DNA of 22,933 nt from Oscillospiraceae bacterium (GCA_017523995.1 JAFWUX010000218.1:1-22933); one strand, 5' to 3'; positions 13,168-22,033 are shown, counted from the stretch's first letter. Translations and numbers: made by a program. The notes: generated from the sequence alone by a model not told the origin.

Positions 13168-15669
13168 ATGAACAGAATTTTCAGACTGAGCCTCGCCAAT
13201 ATCCGGCGGCACAAAAAAGAATCTCTGTTTCTGATGCTGCTCATCCTGCTCTGTATGCTGCTGACCGGCGGCTCGCTGACAGCAGAGCAGAAGATCCGTC
13301 AATTGTTTCCGGAAATGATGAAGCGCACCGGTGCATGGGAAAATGAGATCACCTTCCTTGAAAACGAATACGATGCGCAATATCTTTCGTATCTGGGAGA
13401 AGATTCGCGCGTCACGGCATTTGATGTATATCACGCGATCTCTGAAGATTACATGAAATATGTCAAACCGGACGGAAAGCAGCAGACCTTTCTTGTCTCC
13501 TTTTTGACAGCGGATGAACAAAAGCGCGCCGGCTTGTTTGAGCCGCAGAGCACGCTTTCCGAAGCGGAAATCGCAGCAATGGCGCATCCGGTATATTTTC
13601 CGCGCTGCAAGAAGAATCAATATCAGTTAAAGGAAGGCGATACGCTGACGCTGAAGCTCGGCTCGCAGCAATTCTCCTTTACGGTTGCCGGTTTCTATGA
13701 AGCACCGTGGGAACTGGGAACCCGGCTTGTGATTTCCGATGCGGATTATGCTTCCATGAAGTCACAGCTGATCAGTAAAGTCATCATCGGCTTCAACACA
13801 CCGGAGCCGGATGATGCAGACAAAATCCATGAGAACTTCGTGCAAAAATGTACCGAAACAGCAGGCAGAAAACTTGAATCCTGCTATATCGAACGGTATA
13901 TAGATAAGCGCGGAAATTTCAACACAGATATGGATTTCACGCTCAAAATCATTGAGATTATGGCAGCGGTGATTATCCTCTCCGTGATTGTGATGATTGG
14001 TTCCCGCATTATCAGCGATATCGGGGAGCAGATCGTTTCGATCGGCGTTCTGGAAGCGCTCGGCTACCGCTCAATCGAAATATCGCTTTCCTATGCGGCA
14101 GAATATTTCCTTGTCGCACTCGCAGGCTGCATCATCGGATCATTCGGCAGTGTGATCCTGTATCGGGTTCTCATCGGAATATCGGAGAATCTTCAGGGCT
14201 TTTCCGTCAGTGCTATCCCCGACATCGGCAGACTGCTCCTGATCTTCGGCATCATTCTGCTGGCGGTGACGCTGCTCGCATTCCGGAAGGCACGCGCTGT
14301 CCGGAAAATTCCGCCGGTGCAGGCATTCCGCAGAGGCATCGAAAATCACCACTTCGGCAAATCGCATTTTCCGCTGCGCAATACAAAGCAGAATGTGCAT
14401 CTGCGGCTCGCACTCAAGGGCTTTGCAGATCACGCCAAGCAAAACGCCGGCCTGACCGTCGTCATCAGCATAACGACAATCGCTGTCGTGCTGAGCTTTA
14501 TCCTCTCCAGTTACTTCGGACAGGGACTCAATGTCATCCGGACTACTGCCGGACATGAGATTTCCACGGTTCAGATTGCACTGATGCCGGGTGTGGACGG
14601 TCCGGCATTTGCCGAAGAGCTTGCATCCCTGCCGGAGATCCGGAAAGTGCTCTGCTCGGGTTCCACAGCGCATTTCTTTGTCGATATACCGGAGAAACAT
14701 ATCAACGCACAGGCAGATGTCTTTGACGATTACAGCCTGACGGAAAACATCTTTCCGATGAACGGACGCTTTCCGGAGCATGACAATGAGATCATGCTGA
14801 CAAAATCCATGTCTGCACAAACAGGCTGCAAAACCGGTGACAGCATTGTGCTGGAATCAAACGGCATACAGAAAGAATATCTCATCACCGGTCTTGTGAC
14901 ATCGCTGATGAATGCAGAAGCCGTCTACTTCACAACAGACGGGTATCAGCGGCTCTGCCCGACCTATCAGCCGAATCTTCTGGAAATCTATGCGGCAGAA
15001 GGCGTGGATCACGATGCGGTCTGCGCACTTCTCGATTCACGCTACGGCAAGCAGGCTTCGGAGCTCGGCAGCGGCAGCTCCGATGCCGGCAGCAGCTATG
15101 AAGAACGCATCCGCAGCCGTGCCGCAGAGGTCATGTCCGCGCTGATGCAGCAGGAAGACATTACACAAATGGAGTATTCCGTTCAGGCGGGCGATACTGT
15201 GATCTCGGGCAACAGCAGCGCAATCCGCATCCGTTCTTCCGCCACGTTCTTTGATCTGCTGCAATCGGTCATGTCCCAGCTTGTCAGCATGATCTCGATT
15301 CTGACAAAACTGTTTATGGCGATCGCAGCAATCGTTGTTGCGCTGATTCTCTCAATTCTCATGGAATCGGAGATCCGGCGGCAGCGCAAAGACCTCGGCA
15401 TCATGAAAAGCATGGGCTATACCTCGCGCGAGCTGATGCTGCAGCTTGCGTTCCGGATCATGCCGCCGGTATGCCTCGCGGTTGTGATCGGAACGGCGCT
15501 CAGCGTCCTGCTGACAAAGCTCATTACCGGTCTGATCGGCGCGGTATCGCTCAACATCCCTGCCGTGCTGCTCGTCGATGCGGTGATTCTGGCATTCTGC
15601 TTCGGCTGTGCCTATTTCAACGCAGGAAAAATCAAAAAGATCTCGGTTTACGAACTGATGACAGAGTGA
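13168..15669 (+). CDS. ABC transporter permease with two FtsX modules
   Basis: This 833-residue protein starts at ATG 13168 (MNRIFRLSLANIRRHKKESL). Eight membrane segments are visible, near residues 19-38, 261-280, 312-334, 354-373, 428-448, 712-732, 764-783 and 797-817. They form two copies of the FtsX arrangement, each one segment, a large outside loop (about 40-260 and 450-710) and three segments. The sequences after segments 2 and 6 (IGEQIVSIGVLEALGYRS and IRRQRKDLGIMKSMGYTS) are the duplicated coupling-helix motifs that contact the ATPase. This two-module layout resembles the bacterial SalY/MacB-like duplicated permeases more than BceB with its ten segments. Likely role: moving or releasing a peptide or lipid at the membrane. 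The substrate is unknown. Confidence 0.9.
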   Translation: MNRIFRLSLANIRRHKKESLFLMLLILLCMLLTGGSLTAEQKIRQLFPEMMKRTGAWENEITFLENEYDAQYLSYLGEDSRVTAFDVYHAISEDYMKYVKPDGKQQTFLVSFLTADEQKRAGLFEPQSTLSEAEIAAMAHPVYFPRCKKNQYQLKEGDTLTLKLGSQQFSFTVAGFYEAPWELGTRLVISDADYASMKSQLISKVIIGFNTPEPDDADKIHENFVQKCTETAGRKLESCYIERYIDKRGNFNTDMDFTLKIIEIMAAVIILSVIVMIGSRIISDIGEQIVSIGVLEALGYRSIEISLSYAAEYFLVALAGCIIGSFGSVILYRVLIGISENLQGFSVSAIPDIGRLLLIFGIILLAVTLLAFRKARAVRKIPPVQAFRRGIENHHFGKSHFPLRNTKQNVHLRLALKGFADHAKQNAGLTVVISITTIAVVLSFILSSYFGQGLNVIRTTAGHEISTVQIALMPGVDGPAFAEELASLPEIRKVLCSGSTAHFFVDIPEKHINAQADVFDDYSLTENIFPMNGRFPEHDNEIMLTKSMSAQTGCKTGDSIVLESNGIQKEYLITGLVTSLMNAEAVYFTTDGYQRLCPTYQPNLLEIYAAEGVDHDAVCALLDSRYGKQASELGSGSSDAGSSYEERIRSRAAEVMSALMQQEDITQMEYSVQAGDTVISGNSSAIRIRSSATFFDLLQSVMSQLVSMISILTKLFMAIAAIVVALILSILMESEIRRQRKDLGIMKSMGYTSRELMLQLAFRIMPPVCLAVVIGTALSVLLTKLITGLIGAVSLNIPAVLLVDAVILAFCFGCAYFNAGKIKKISVYELMTE

Positions 15670-15676
15670 GGTTTCT

Positions 15677-17605
15677 ATGAAAAAGATTATTTTTACTGCT
15701 GCTGCAGCGGTAATGCTTTCTGCGATGCTTCTGCATACCGTCTCCGGTATTGCTGCGGCAGGTGCGGAACAGGCTCCGGTCAACAAACCGTATCAGACAA
15801 CGGATACGCTCTCCTCGGTTGCATCCGTCAGCAAAATGTTTGCGGTCACGGCTGTTATGCAGCTGGCAGATCAGGGCAAGGTCGATCTCGATGCACCGGT
15901 GACAGACTATCTTCCGGATTTCAAAATGGCGGACAGCCGTTACAAGAACATCACAGTGCGCATGCTGATGAATCACAGCTCAGGGCTCATGGGCTCGCAC
16001 TATGCGGATTCCATATTCTATGCGGACAGAAACAATCTGGCGCATGACAATCTGCTGGAAAATCTGCGCGGTGAACGGCTGAAAGCAGAGCCCGGCGCCT
16101 TCGGCTGCTACTGCAATGACGGCTTTGATGTTCTGGAACTGATTGCAGAGCGCGTCAGCGGCGAAAGCTATACCGATTATCTTGAAAACCACATCTGCAA
16201 ACCGCTCGGCATGCAGCAGACCGGCACCCCGTGGAACGCATTTATGACCAATGAACAAATGCGGGTTTTCAGCAGCGGCACAGAGTTCCCGCCGGAATTT
16301 GATATGACCTTCGGCGGCGGCGGTATCCTTTCGACTGCGCCGGAGCTTGCAAAATTCGGCAGCGCATTCTTTACGGGAAACAATCTCCTGCTCTCTGAAA
16401 AATCCAAAGATGAAATGAAACAGAATTACGCAAAGGCGGAGTACGAAGATGCCTGCGGTCTCGGCTGGGATACGGTAAACGATGATGCCTTTGCAGCAGC
16501 CGGCGTGCAGGTCGTCAGCAAGGGCGGCGACCTGCTGCATCAGCATGCGGAACTTTATGTCGCGCCGGATGAAAACATCAGCGTCGGCGTAACCTGCGCA
16601 GGCGGCAGCAGCACCGCTGCAAAGCAGCTTGCGGCAGCGCTCATGGAGATTGCACTTGACGAAAAGGGCATCACCGTGCAGCATCAGGGCAAACCGGAAC
16701 CGAAAGAAACACTCGATACCGTTCCGGATGTTTATCAGCAATATGCAGGGCTCTATCTCACCGGCTCCGAACTGATGCATCTCTCTTTCCCGGACATGAA
16801 ATATATGGAAGTACAGACAGTTCAGAACAACAAAACTGTGGAAAGCAATTTTCTCTACACCAGAGACGGCTGGTTTGTCAGGGCAGAGGGCAATATCAAA
16901 GCAGGAAAAGCCGCGCAGGCTTCCCCGCAGGAACTCTATCGCTTTCAGGAGCGCGGCGGCAAGGTCTATATCATCATGGAGCAATGGTACGGCGATGAAA
17001 ACCTCGGCTATGAGAAAACCGGCAGCTATTTCGCTCAGAAAGCCGAGCCGAATCCGCTCAGCGACAGCGTACAGAAAGCATGGGCTGCACGAAACGGAAA
17101 GCAGTATTACATCGTCAGCGAGCGGTATTCCTCTGCATTCTATAACGGCCAGCAGCAGGAATCCTGCACGGTTTCCGAAGGCTATGCCGGCAGTCTGAAA
17201 ATCAAAGACGCGACACATGCAGAAACGGTCATCAGCATTCCCTCCAGCGCCAGCCGCGACCAGAGCGATATCGAATTCATCACGGAAAACGGCGCGGAAT
17301 ACCTCTGTCCGACAGCAAGAGGCGGCAGATATATCTCCGAGGACGCAATCCCCGATTTTACGGCAGAAATCAGCGAGGTTCCGTTGACAACCGGCAGCGC
17401 ATCGTGGTATAATATCAAGGGAAATCCGTTCAGAACCATTCTGCTGGATATTCCGGAGCATGCCGCCGTTTATGTCTATGACAGCCGCGGCCGCGTGATC
17501 TATTCCAGCATTGCCAAAGCATACGGCAATACGGTTTCCCTCCCCGAAAGCGGCAAAATCGTGTTTGTCGGAGAAACCGGCGAAGTTGTCGCCGTCCGGC
17601 AGTAA
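15677..17605 (+). CDS. Secreted serine hydrolase, beta-lactamase/penicillin-binding fold, with long C-terminal extension
   Basis: This 642-residue protein starts 7 bases after the permease stop, with GAGG within the gap. Residues 1-31 form a signal peptide (MKK, then a hydrophobic stretch, with AAAGA as a possible cleavage site). The active-site set of the family follows: SVSK (Ser50, Lys53), HSSGL (100-104) and YCN (145-147). The catalytic serine lies unusually close to the N-terminus: the two strands that normally precede SxxK in this family (the GVSVAVVKDG-type region) seem to be missing, since the mature protein begins almost at the PYQTTDTL part. Residues about 330-642 are an unassigned beta-rich extension without a membrane anchor or sortase signal. 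It may act on peptidoglycan or on the peptide sensed by the operon; no activity can be read out. The hydrolase within a transporter-kinase operon is notable. Confidence 0.82.
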   Translation: MKKIIFTAAAAVMLSAMLLHTVSGIAAAGAEQAPVNKPYQTTDTLSSVASVSKMFAVTAVMQLADQGKVDLDAPVTDYLPDFKMADSRYKNITVRMLMNHSSGLMGSHYADSIFYADRNNLAHDNLLENLRGERLKAEPGAFGCYCNDGFDVLELIAERVSGESYTDYLENHICKPLGMQQTGTPWNAFMTNEQMRVFSSGTEFPPEFDMTFGGGGILSTAPELAKFGSAFFTGNNLLLSEKSKDEMKQNYAKAEYEDACGLGWDTVNDDAFAAAGVQVVSKGGDLLHQHAELYVAPDENISVGVTCAGGSSTAAKQLAAALMEIALDEKGITVQHQGKPEPKETLDTVPDVYQQYAGLYLTGSELMHLSFPDMKYMEVQTVQNNKTVESNFLYTRDGWFVRAEGNIKAGKAAQASPQELYRFQERGGKVYIIMEQWYGDENLGYEKTGSYFAQKAEPNPLSDSVQKAWAARNGKQYYIVSERYSSAFYNGQQQESCTVSEGYAGSLKIKDATHAETVISIPSSASRDQSDIEFITENGAEYLCPTARGGRYISEDAIPDFTAEISEVPLTTGSASWYNIKGNPFRTILLDIPEHAAVYVYDSRGRVIYSSIAKAYGNTVSLPESGKIVFVGETGEVVAVRQ

Positions 17606-17621
17606 GCACAGGAGGACATCC

Positions 17622-18365
17622 ATGAACTATCAATGCCTGATGATCGACGATGATATCACGATCGCTGAGAATACAACAGAATATTTCAATCTGTTTGATA
17701 TCAAAACAGCCTATGTCACCGGCTATGAGGAGGCGCTTGCATTTCTCAGAGAGAACACGGTCTCGCTGCTGCTGCTCGATATCAATCTCGGAGAAAAATC
17801 AGGCTATGATCTCTGCAGGGAGATCCGGCGGCAGTTTGATATGCCGATCCTGTTTATCAGCGCAAGAACCAGCGACAATGATATTCTTGCGGCGCTGCAT
17901 ATCGGCGGCGACGATTACATCACAAAGCCCTTTTCGCTGAATATCCTGCTCGCAAAGGCAACGGCGATCATCAAGCGATACGAATCGGCGGCGGAGGCAG
18001 TCAAGGCTGCTTCCGCGGCTTTGCCGGAAACACCGGAAATGCCGCTTCCGCAGCGCATCCCCATATCGGAGGAGATTTTTCTCGATACCGCACAGCATAA
18101 GCTGATCCGCAGCGGCGCACCTGTTCCGCTCAAGGCAATGGAATACAAAATGCTGCTCTATCTGCTGGAGCACCGCGGCAGGGTTGTCACAAAGGATGAA
18201 TTCCTGCAAAATGTCTGGCAGGATACCTTTGTCGGCGAAGGGACCCTTGCGGTTCATATCCGGCATCTGCGCGAGAAGATTGAACAGGATGTCAATGCAC
18301 CGGCGGTCATCAGGACAATCTGGGGCGTCGGCTATCTCATCGAAGACACAGGAGAATCAAATTGA
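17622..18365 (+). CDS. OmpR-family response regulator
   Basis: This 247-residue protein starts at ATG 17622 (MNYQCLMIDDD) behind AGGAGGA, 16 bases after the hydrolase stop. The receiver domain spans about 3-118 with acidic pocket D9-D11, phospho-acceptor D53 (LLLLDINLG), S80 and K102 (ITKPF). A linker rich in alanine and proline follows, then a winged helix (about 155-243) with PLKAMEYKMLLYLLEHRGRVV and VHIRHLREKIE, ending IRTIWGVGYLIE as in OmpR/PhoB regulators. It should be phosphorylated by the kinase encoded next and probably controls this same operon. The start of the kinase gene overlaps its stop by 4 bases. Confidence 0.93.
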   Translation: MNYQCLMIDDDITIAENTTEYFNLFDIKTAYVTGYEEALAFLRENTVSLLLLDINLGEKSGYDLCREIRRQFDMPILFISARTSDNDILAALHIGGDDYITKPFSLNILLAKATAIIKRYESAAEAVKAASAALPETPEMPLPQRIPISEEIFLDTAQHKLIRSGAPVPLKAMEYKMLLYLLEHRGRVVTKDEFLQNVWQDTFVGEGTLAVHIRHLREKIEQDVNAPAVIRTIWGVGYLIEDTGESN

Positions 18366-19639
18366 AACGCTACCGGAATATCATCGCAGCTGCGGCTGCG
18401 GTCTTTCTCATCTGCATCGGATTGCTCGCGTTCATCACAAAATCGCAGTCTCAGCGCGATGTTCTGATGCTCAATGACCTGATGCAGACGGTCCGCGTAC
18501 ATCTGGAGCAGCCGGAAACGCTGGACAGCGTCCCGCTTGATACAGCCCTTCTCGTTTTCAGCAAGGAGGGCTTTTTGATTTATGCTTCGCCGGATGCACC
18601 GGATGCAATCCAAACGCGCTCCGATGCGCTGGCAGCCGGCTGGCTCTGTCTGCCGATTCCCGATACATACGGAATCACCGCGGCAATTCCCGATCCTGCA
18701 TCCGCCGCGCTGACAAAATACCGCCGCATCCTGATCATCAGCGCCGCGGCGTTGTTTGCGGTTCTGCTGCTGCTTGCGGCGGCGGTCGGGCTGTGGATGC
18801 AGCACAGAGTGATCACGCCGTTCCGGAACATGCAGCGGTTTGCGGAGAATATCGCGCAGGGGAATTTAGATGAGCCGCTGATGGCAGAGCAGAACAATCT
18901 CTTCGGCACATTTACCGAAAGCTTCGATATCATGCGCGAGGAGCTGCGCGCCGCAAGAGAGCGGGAAACGGCACTCAAGCAGCGCGAAAAGGAAATGATC
19001 GCTGCGCTCAGCCACGATATCAAAACGCCGGTAACCGGCATCAAGCTGATCTGCGAGCTGCTCTGTGTCCGGACAGAGGATGCCTATCTCAAGGGCAAGA
19101 TCGAAAGCATCAGCGCCAAGGCGGAACAGATCCATCTGCTCGCGGGCGATCTGCTGAGCACTTCGCTTGATACGCTCGGGGAGCTGAATGTCTCCTGTCA
19201 GGATCTGCCGTCCGCAGCGCTTGCAGAGCTTGTCAGGGAACATGACACACGGAATCTCGTGCAGGCGGGCGCGATTCCGGAGTGCCTGATTCATACGGAT
19301 AAAAACCGCCTTTCGCAGGTGATCGGAAACATCATCAGCAACTCTTATAAATACGCAAATACGCCGATTCAGATACAATATGCATATGCGGATCAATTCC
19401 TTTCCATGGCAATTTCGGATCAGGGCAGCGGCATTCCGGAAGCGGAGCTCAGCCGGATCACGCAGAAATACTACCGCGGAAAAAACGCCGCCGGAAAGGA
19501 AGGCAGCGGTCTCGGGCTGTATATTTCCGGCGTCCTGATGCAGAAGATGCAGGGCGAGCTGCTCTGCACCGCCGCCTCGGATGATCCGGAAAACGAATTC
19601 CCCGGTCTGACAGTCACGCTGCTGATTCCGCTCTCATAA
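18362..19639 (+). CDS. Membrane sensor histidine kinase
   Basis: This 425-residue protein starts at TTG 18362, overlapping the regulator stop (TTGA); AGGAG at 18350-18354 supports this start. Segments near residues 7-26 and 122-146 span the membrane, with about 95 residues outside between them and a HAMP-like linker after (RVITPFRNMQRFAENIAQGN). The HisKA box ALSHDIKTPVTGI carries the phosphorylated H218. The ATP-binding domain shows the N box (QVIGNIISNSYKYAN, N323 and N327), G1 (DQGSGI, 353-358) and G2 (GSGLGLYI, 381-388). The sensor part is larger than the very short loop of BceS-type kinases, so it may sense a ligand directly instead of through the transporter. Cognate partner: the regulator just upstream. 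Confidence 0.92.
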   Translation: MKRYRNIIAAAAAVFLICIGLLAFITKSQSQRDVLMLNDLMQTVRVHLEQPETLDSVPLDTALLVFSKEGFLIYASPDAPDAIQTRSDALAAGWLCLPIPDTYGITAAIPDPASAALTKYRRILIISAAALFAVLLLLAAAVGLWMQHRVITPFRNMQRFAENIAQGNLDEPLMAEQNNLFGTFTESFDIMREELRAARERETALKQREKEMIAALSHDIKTPVTGIKLICELLCVRTEDAYLKGKIESISAKAEQIHLLAGDLLSTSLDTLGELNVSCQDLPSAALAELVREHDTRNLVQAGAIPECLIHTDKNRLSQVIGNIISNSYKYANTPIQIQYAYADQFLSMAISDQGSGIPEAELSRITQKYYRGKNAAGKEGSGLGLYISGVLMQKMQGELLCTAASDDPENEFPGLTVTLLIPLS

Positions 19640-19653
19640 AAAACATCGTCCTG

Positions 19654-19704
19654 CAAAAACGGGAACCGCAGCACCGCGGTTCCCGTTTTGATTTCTGCTC
19701 AGAT
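19654..19704. terminator. Terminator repeat, copy 2 (between convergent genes)
   Basis: AAAACGGGAACCGC (19656-19669) and GCGGTTCCCGTTTT (19676-19689) form the same 14-bp stem as copy 1, with loop AGCACC. It lies between the kinase stop (19639) and the stop of the leftward NudC-like gene (19699), so it serves both. The 51-bp unit differs from 12177-12227 at two bases. Confidence 0.85.
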
Positions 19705-21090
19705 CTCATATTTTCGCAGTTCGCAGTTTCCCATAAAGAAATGCGAAAACGCATCGGTAGACATATCCCTGAAATAGGTCTCCGCGACGCGGCACACACC
19801 GCCGTGACAGACGCACAGCACGGTCATGCCGTTATATTGTTTCCGGATGTCGTCGATGCAGCTGTAGACACGGTGTGCAAGCTGCAGCAGCGATTCACCT
19901 CCGTCCTTCATGCGGACGCCGAATTCCCGCTTTGCCGCCTGAAACTCCGGCGCTGCACCGCGCGGCTGATCTTCATAGGAACCGTAATCCCATTCGCGCA
20001 GGCGTTCATCCGTCACCACCGGCACATGAATCTGCGCGGCAAAGATCTCCGCGGTTTTGCGTGCGCGCTTCAGCGGCGAGCAGAGAATCAGATCAATTTC
20101 GGGATGCTCTGCGCAGACCGCCGCAAGCTGCTCCGCCTGCGCGATCCCGTTTTCCGTCAGTTCGCAGTCCGTAATGCCGCTGATGTGATCCGCGACATTC
20201 ATGGTTGTTTCGCCGTGACGGGTAAACCAGATGCGCGTTTTCTGCGGAGCAGCTTGCGGCGTCAGCGGAAAGACCTCCGGCGGCAGATGCCCGTTTGTAT
20301 CGCGAAACAACTGCATCATCTCGTTTGTCAGGCTGTGCTGCTGCGGCTGCAGCTCGATCTCATCCGGCTTGCACCAGCACGCGGATTTCAGCTCGCTGTC
20401 ATCCATTCTGATCTCGTCGCTGCCTTCCGCCTCGCAGAAAAATCCCATGAGGATATCCTGCGCCATGCCCCACGGCTGCGATTTATAATAGCGGATATTC
20501 CGGACGCGCACGCCCGTTTCCTCCATGACCTCGCGCGCCACGGTTTCCTCGAGCGTCTCGCCGATCTCCGTAAAGCCCGCCACCAGCGCATTATGTGCAT
20601 AGCCGTGGCGATACCGTGTGATCAGCAGTCGCCCGCGGCTGATCACACCGACAATCACCGCCGGATTGATGCGCGGATAGATTTTGTGTCCGCATTCTGT
20701 GCAGACAAGTGCGCGTTCGCTGTCATCGTGCCGCATGCTGCCGCGGCAGATGCCGCAGTACCGGTTATCCTGATACCACAGATGCAGATGATACGCCGTG
20801 AACGCCGCATAGAGATATTTGCCCGCACAGCGGTCGCGCAGATCGCGCATCGAATAGAACTGAAAGCCGTCAAGTCCGGCAGCATCCCCCAGAAAGAACG
20901 CCTCATCATCGACGGAAAAAAGATAGCATGCCGCATTGCCGCATTCCCGATACCGCGGAAACTGCAGACCTTCCTCTGTGAGGGCGGCAAGCAGCTTTCC
21001 CTCGCAAAAGCACATGACAAAGCTGTCCGGCTGCGGCTGCATCTGCTGCCAGCTGTTCAGCAGCCGGCTCGGTGAAATATCCTGAATCAT
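19699..21090 (-). CDS. NudC-like NADH pyrophosphatase fused to a histidine phosphatase
   Basis: This 463-residue protein starts at 21090 (MIQDISPSRL), with AGGAG 7 bases upstream; longer frames lack a site. Residues 1-105 resemble the N-terminal domain of NudC. A zinc ribbon follows (C112, C115, C130, C133), then the Nudix box G172-V194 with the complete GX5EX7REUXEEXGU pattern, and SQPWGMAQD (204-212), the NudC-type SQPW signature for NAD(H) or NAD-capped RNA. Residues about 285-463 form a second enzyme: RHGE (291-294), the phosphohistidine motif, then SPLKRARKTAE, E366 and CHGG (428-431), typical of the phosphoglycerate-mutase-like phosphatases. The fusion would place pyrophosphate cleavage and phosphate removal in one chain. 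The phosphatase substrate is unknown. It has its own promoter at 21125-21153. Confidence 0.9.
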   Translation of the reverse strand: MIQDISPSRLLNSWQQMQPQPDSFVMCFCEGKLLAALTEEGLQFPRYRECGNAACYLFSVDDEAFFLGDAAGLDGFQFYSMRDLRDRCAGKYLYAAFTAYHLHLWYQDNRYCGICRGSMRHDDSERALVCTECGHKIYPRINPAVIVGVISRGRLLITRYRHGYAHNALVAGFTEIGETLEETVAREVMEETGVRVRNIRYYKSQPWGMAQDILMGFFCEAEGSDEIRMDDSELKSACWCKPDEIELQPQQHSLTNEMMQLFRDTNGHLPPEVFPLTPQAAPQKTRIWFTRHGETTMNVADHISGITDCELTENGIAQAEQLAAVCAEHPEIDLILCSPLKRARKTAEIFAAQIHVPVVTDERLREWDYGSYEDQPRGAAPEFQAAKREFGVRMKDGGESLLQLAHRVYSCIDDIRKQYNGMTVLCVCHGGVCRVAETYFRDMSTDAFSHFFMGNCELRKYEI

Positions 21091-21124
21091 CCCTGATCTC
21101 CTGTAAGCATAAAATTCTGCATTT

Positions 21125-21153
21125 ATTATACCACAGTCAGCCAAAAAGTGCAA
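21125..21153 (-). promoter_or_regulatory. Promoter of the NudC-phosphatase gene
   Basis: On the reverse strand TTGCAC (21153-21148) and TATAAT (21130-21125) are 17 bases apart, placing the start near 21118, about 28 bases before the ATG. It is divergent from the next promoter. Confidence 0.8.
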
Positions 21154-21171
21154 CGGCGCAGCATTCTCACC

Positions 21172-21200
21172 TTGCATTTCATCGCCTGATATGCTATAAT
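21172..21200 (+). promoter_or_regulatory. Promoter of the DUF3592-like gene
   Basis: TTGCAT (21172-21177) and TATAAT (21195-21200) have a 17-base spacer and an extended TGC before the -10. The ATG follows 30 bases on, behind GGGAGGA. Confidence 0.85.
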
Positions 21201-21230
21201 GCTCTTAACAAATCAAACGGGAGGAAGCAC

Positions 21231-22031
21231 ATGTCACCGATTATGATTCTATTACTGACTGCTCTGGCAGCGGTGTTTGTGCTGCTGATTATATTATTCA
21301 TTCAGCGGCGGCGGGATATGCTGTTCATGGCACAGAACAGGCACACGGTTTCCGGCACAGTCATTGATATCACCCAAGCCGGAAACAAGGCATCTGACCG
21401 CGTCAAAATAACCTATGCGATTGACGGAAAGAAATACACACATGTATTGTATTGCAGACCGAATAAATATCAAAGAGATCAGACCGTTCCAATCATCTTC
21501 CATCCCGATAAACCGAATCTTGCTTTTCCGGAAGATCTGTTTCGCGTAATGCCGGAAAGTGATGTGCGCATGCTGATCATTTTTGTAGTGCTGCTGTATA
21601 TTTTCACGGTATGTCTGATGCTGAGCAATGTCTATGATGCATGGGGAAGATTCTTCGATTATATTGAATTTCCAATGATACTTCTGTTCAGCTGGTTCTC
21701 CTATTGGTCAGAATACAAAATCGTCCGTAAAGGGAAAAGCAGCACCGGAACCATTGTCTATACAGAACGTGACCATAAAACAGTCCGTGTGATTGCGGAA
21801 TTCGAGGTCAGCGGCGTGACCTATGATACCCGCATGATGAAAATGCCGGTTCAGCGCTGCAAACGTGAATATCATCAGGGCGGGCAGATCGGTGTGCTGT
21901 ACCGTGAACAGAATCCGGTTGAATCCGTCATTGAAGATGACACCCTGAAAGAACGCTCATTGCGCATCAGGGTTATCATACTCAGCATTGTCCTGCCATT
22001 TATCTGGGCTGCCATGCTGTTCATTCATTAA
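21231..22031 (+). CDS. Membrane protein with two DUF3592-like domains
   Basis: This 266-residue protein starts at ATG 21231 (MSPIMILLLT), behind GGGAGGA. Membrane segments lie near residues 4-24, 113-133, 144-162 and 246-264. Two soluble stretches repeat one pattern: 39-105 (VSGTVIDI..., VKITYAIDGKKYTH, VPIIFHPDKPNLAF) and 171-236 (STGTIVYTE..., VIAEFEVSGVTYDT, IGVLYREQNPVESV). Each is the small beta domain of DUF3592-type proteins, in which a G-x-V strand, an -YxVxGxxY- strand and an -IxYxPxNPxxs- strand recur. So the gene looks like an internal duplication. The function of the family is not established. It is a single-gene unit, divergent from the NudC-phosphatase gene. Confidence 0.78.
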   Translation: MSPIMILLLTALAAVFVLLIILFIQRRRDMLFMAQNRHTVSGTVIDITQAGNKASDRVKITYAIDGKKYTHVLYCRPNKYQRDQTVPIIFHPDKPNLAFPEDLFRVMPESDVRMLIIFVVLLYIFTVCLMLSNVYDAWGRFFDYIEFPMILLFSWFSYWSEYKIVRKGKSSTGTIVYTERDHKTVRVIAEFEVSGVTYDTRMMKMPVQRCKREYHQGGQIGVLYREQNPVESVIEDDTLKERSLRIRVIILSIVLPFIWAAMLFIH

Positions 22032-22033
22032 AA

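Noticed and set aside
12381..13244. A 287-codon reverse frame over the ABC ATPase gene
   Set aside because: It is antisense to a gene with all ABC motifs; no recognisable domain.
15980..17623. A long open frame (547 codons) on the reverse strand across the serine hydrolase gene
   Set aside because: It is an antisense shadow of the hydrolase; its translation is rich in C, R and F with no motif or ribosome site, while the forward frame has a signal peptide and a complete active site.
19741..21075. A 444-codon forward frame across the NudC-phosphatase gene
   Set aside because: The reverse frame has zinc ribbon, Nudix box and RHGE/HGG motifs and a promoter; the forward frame is a shadow rich in H, R and A.
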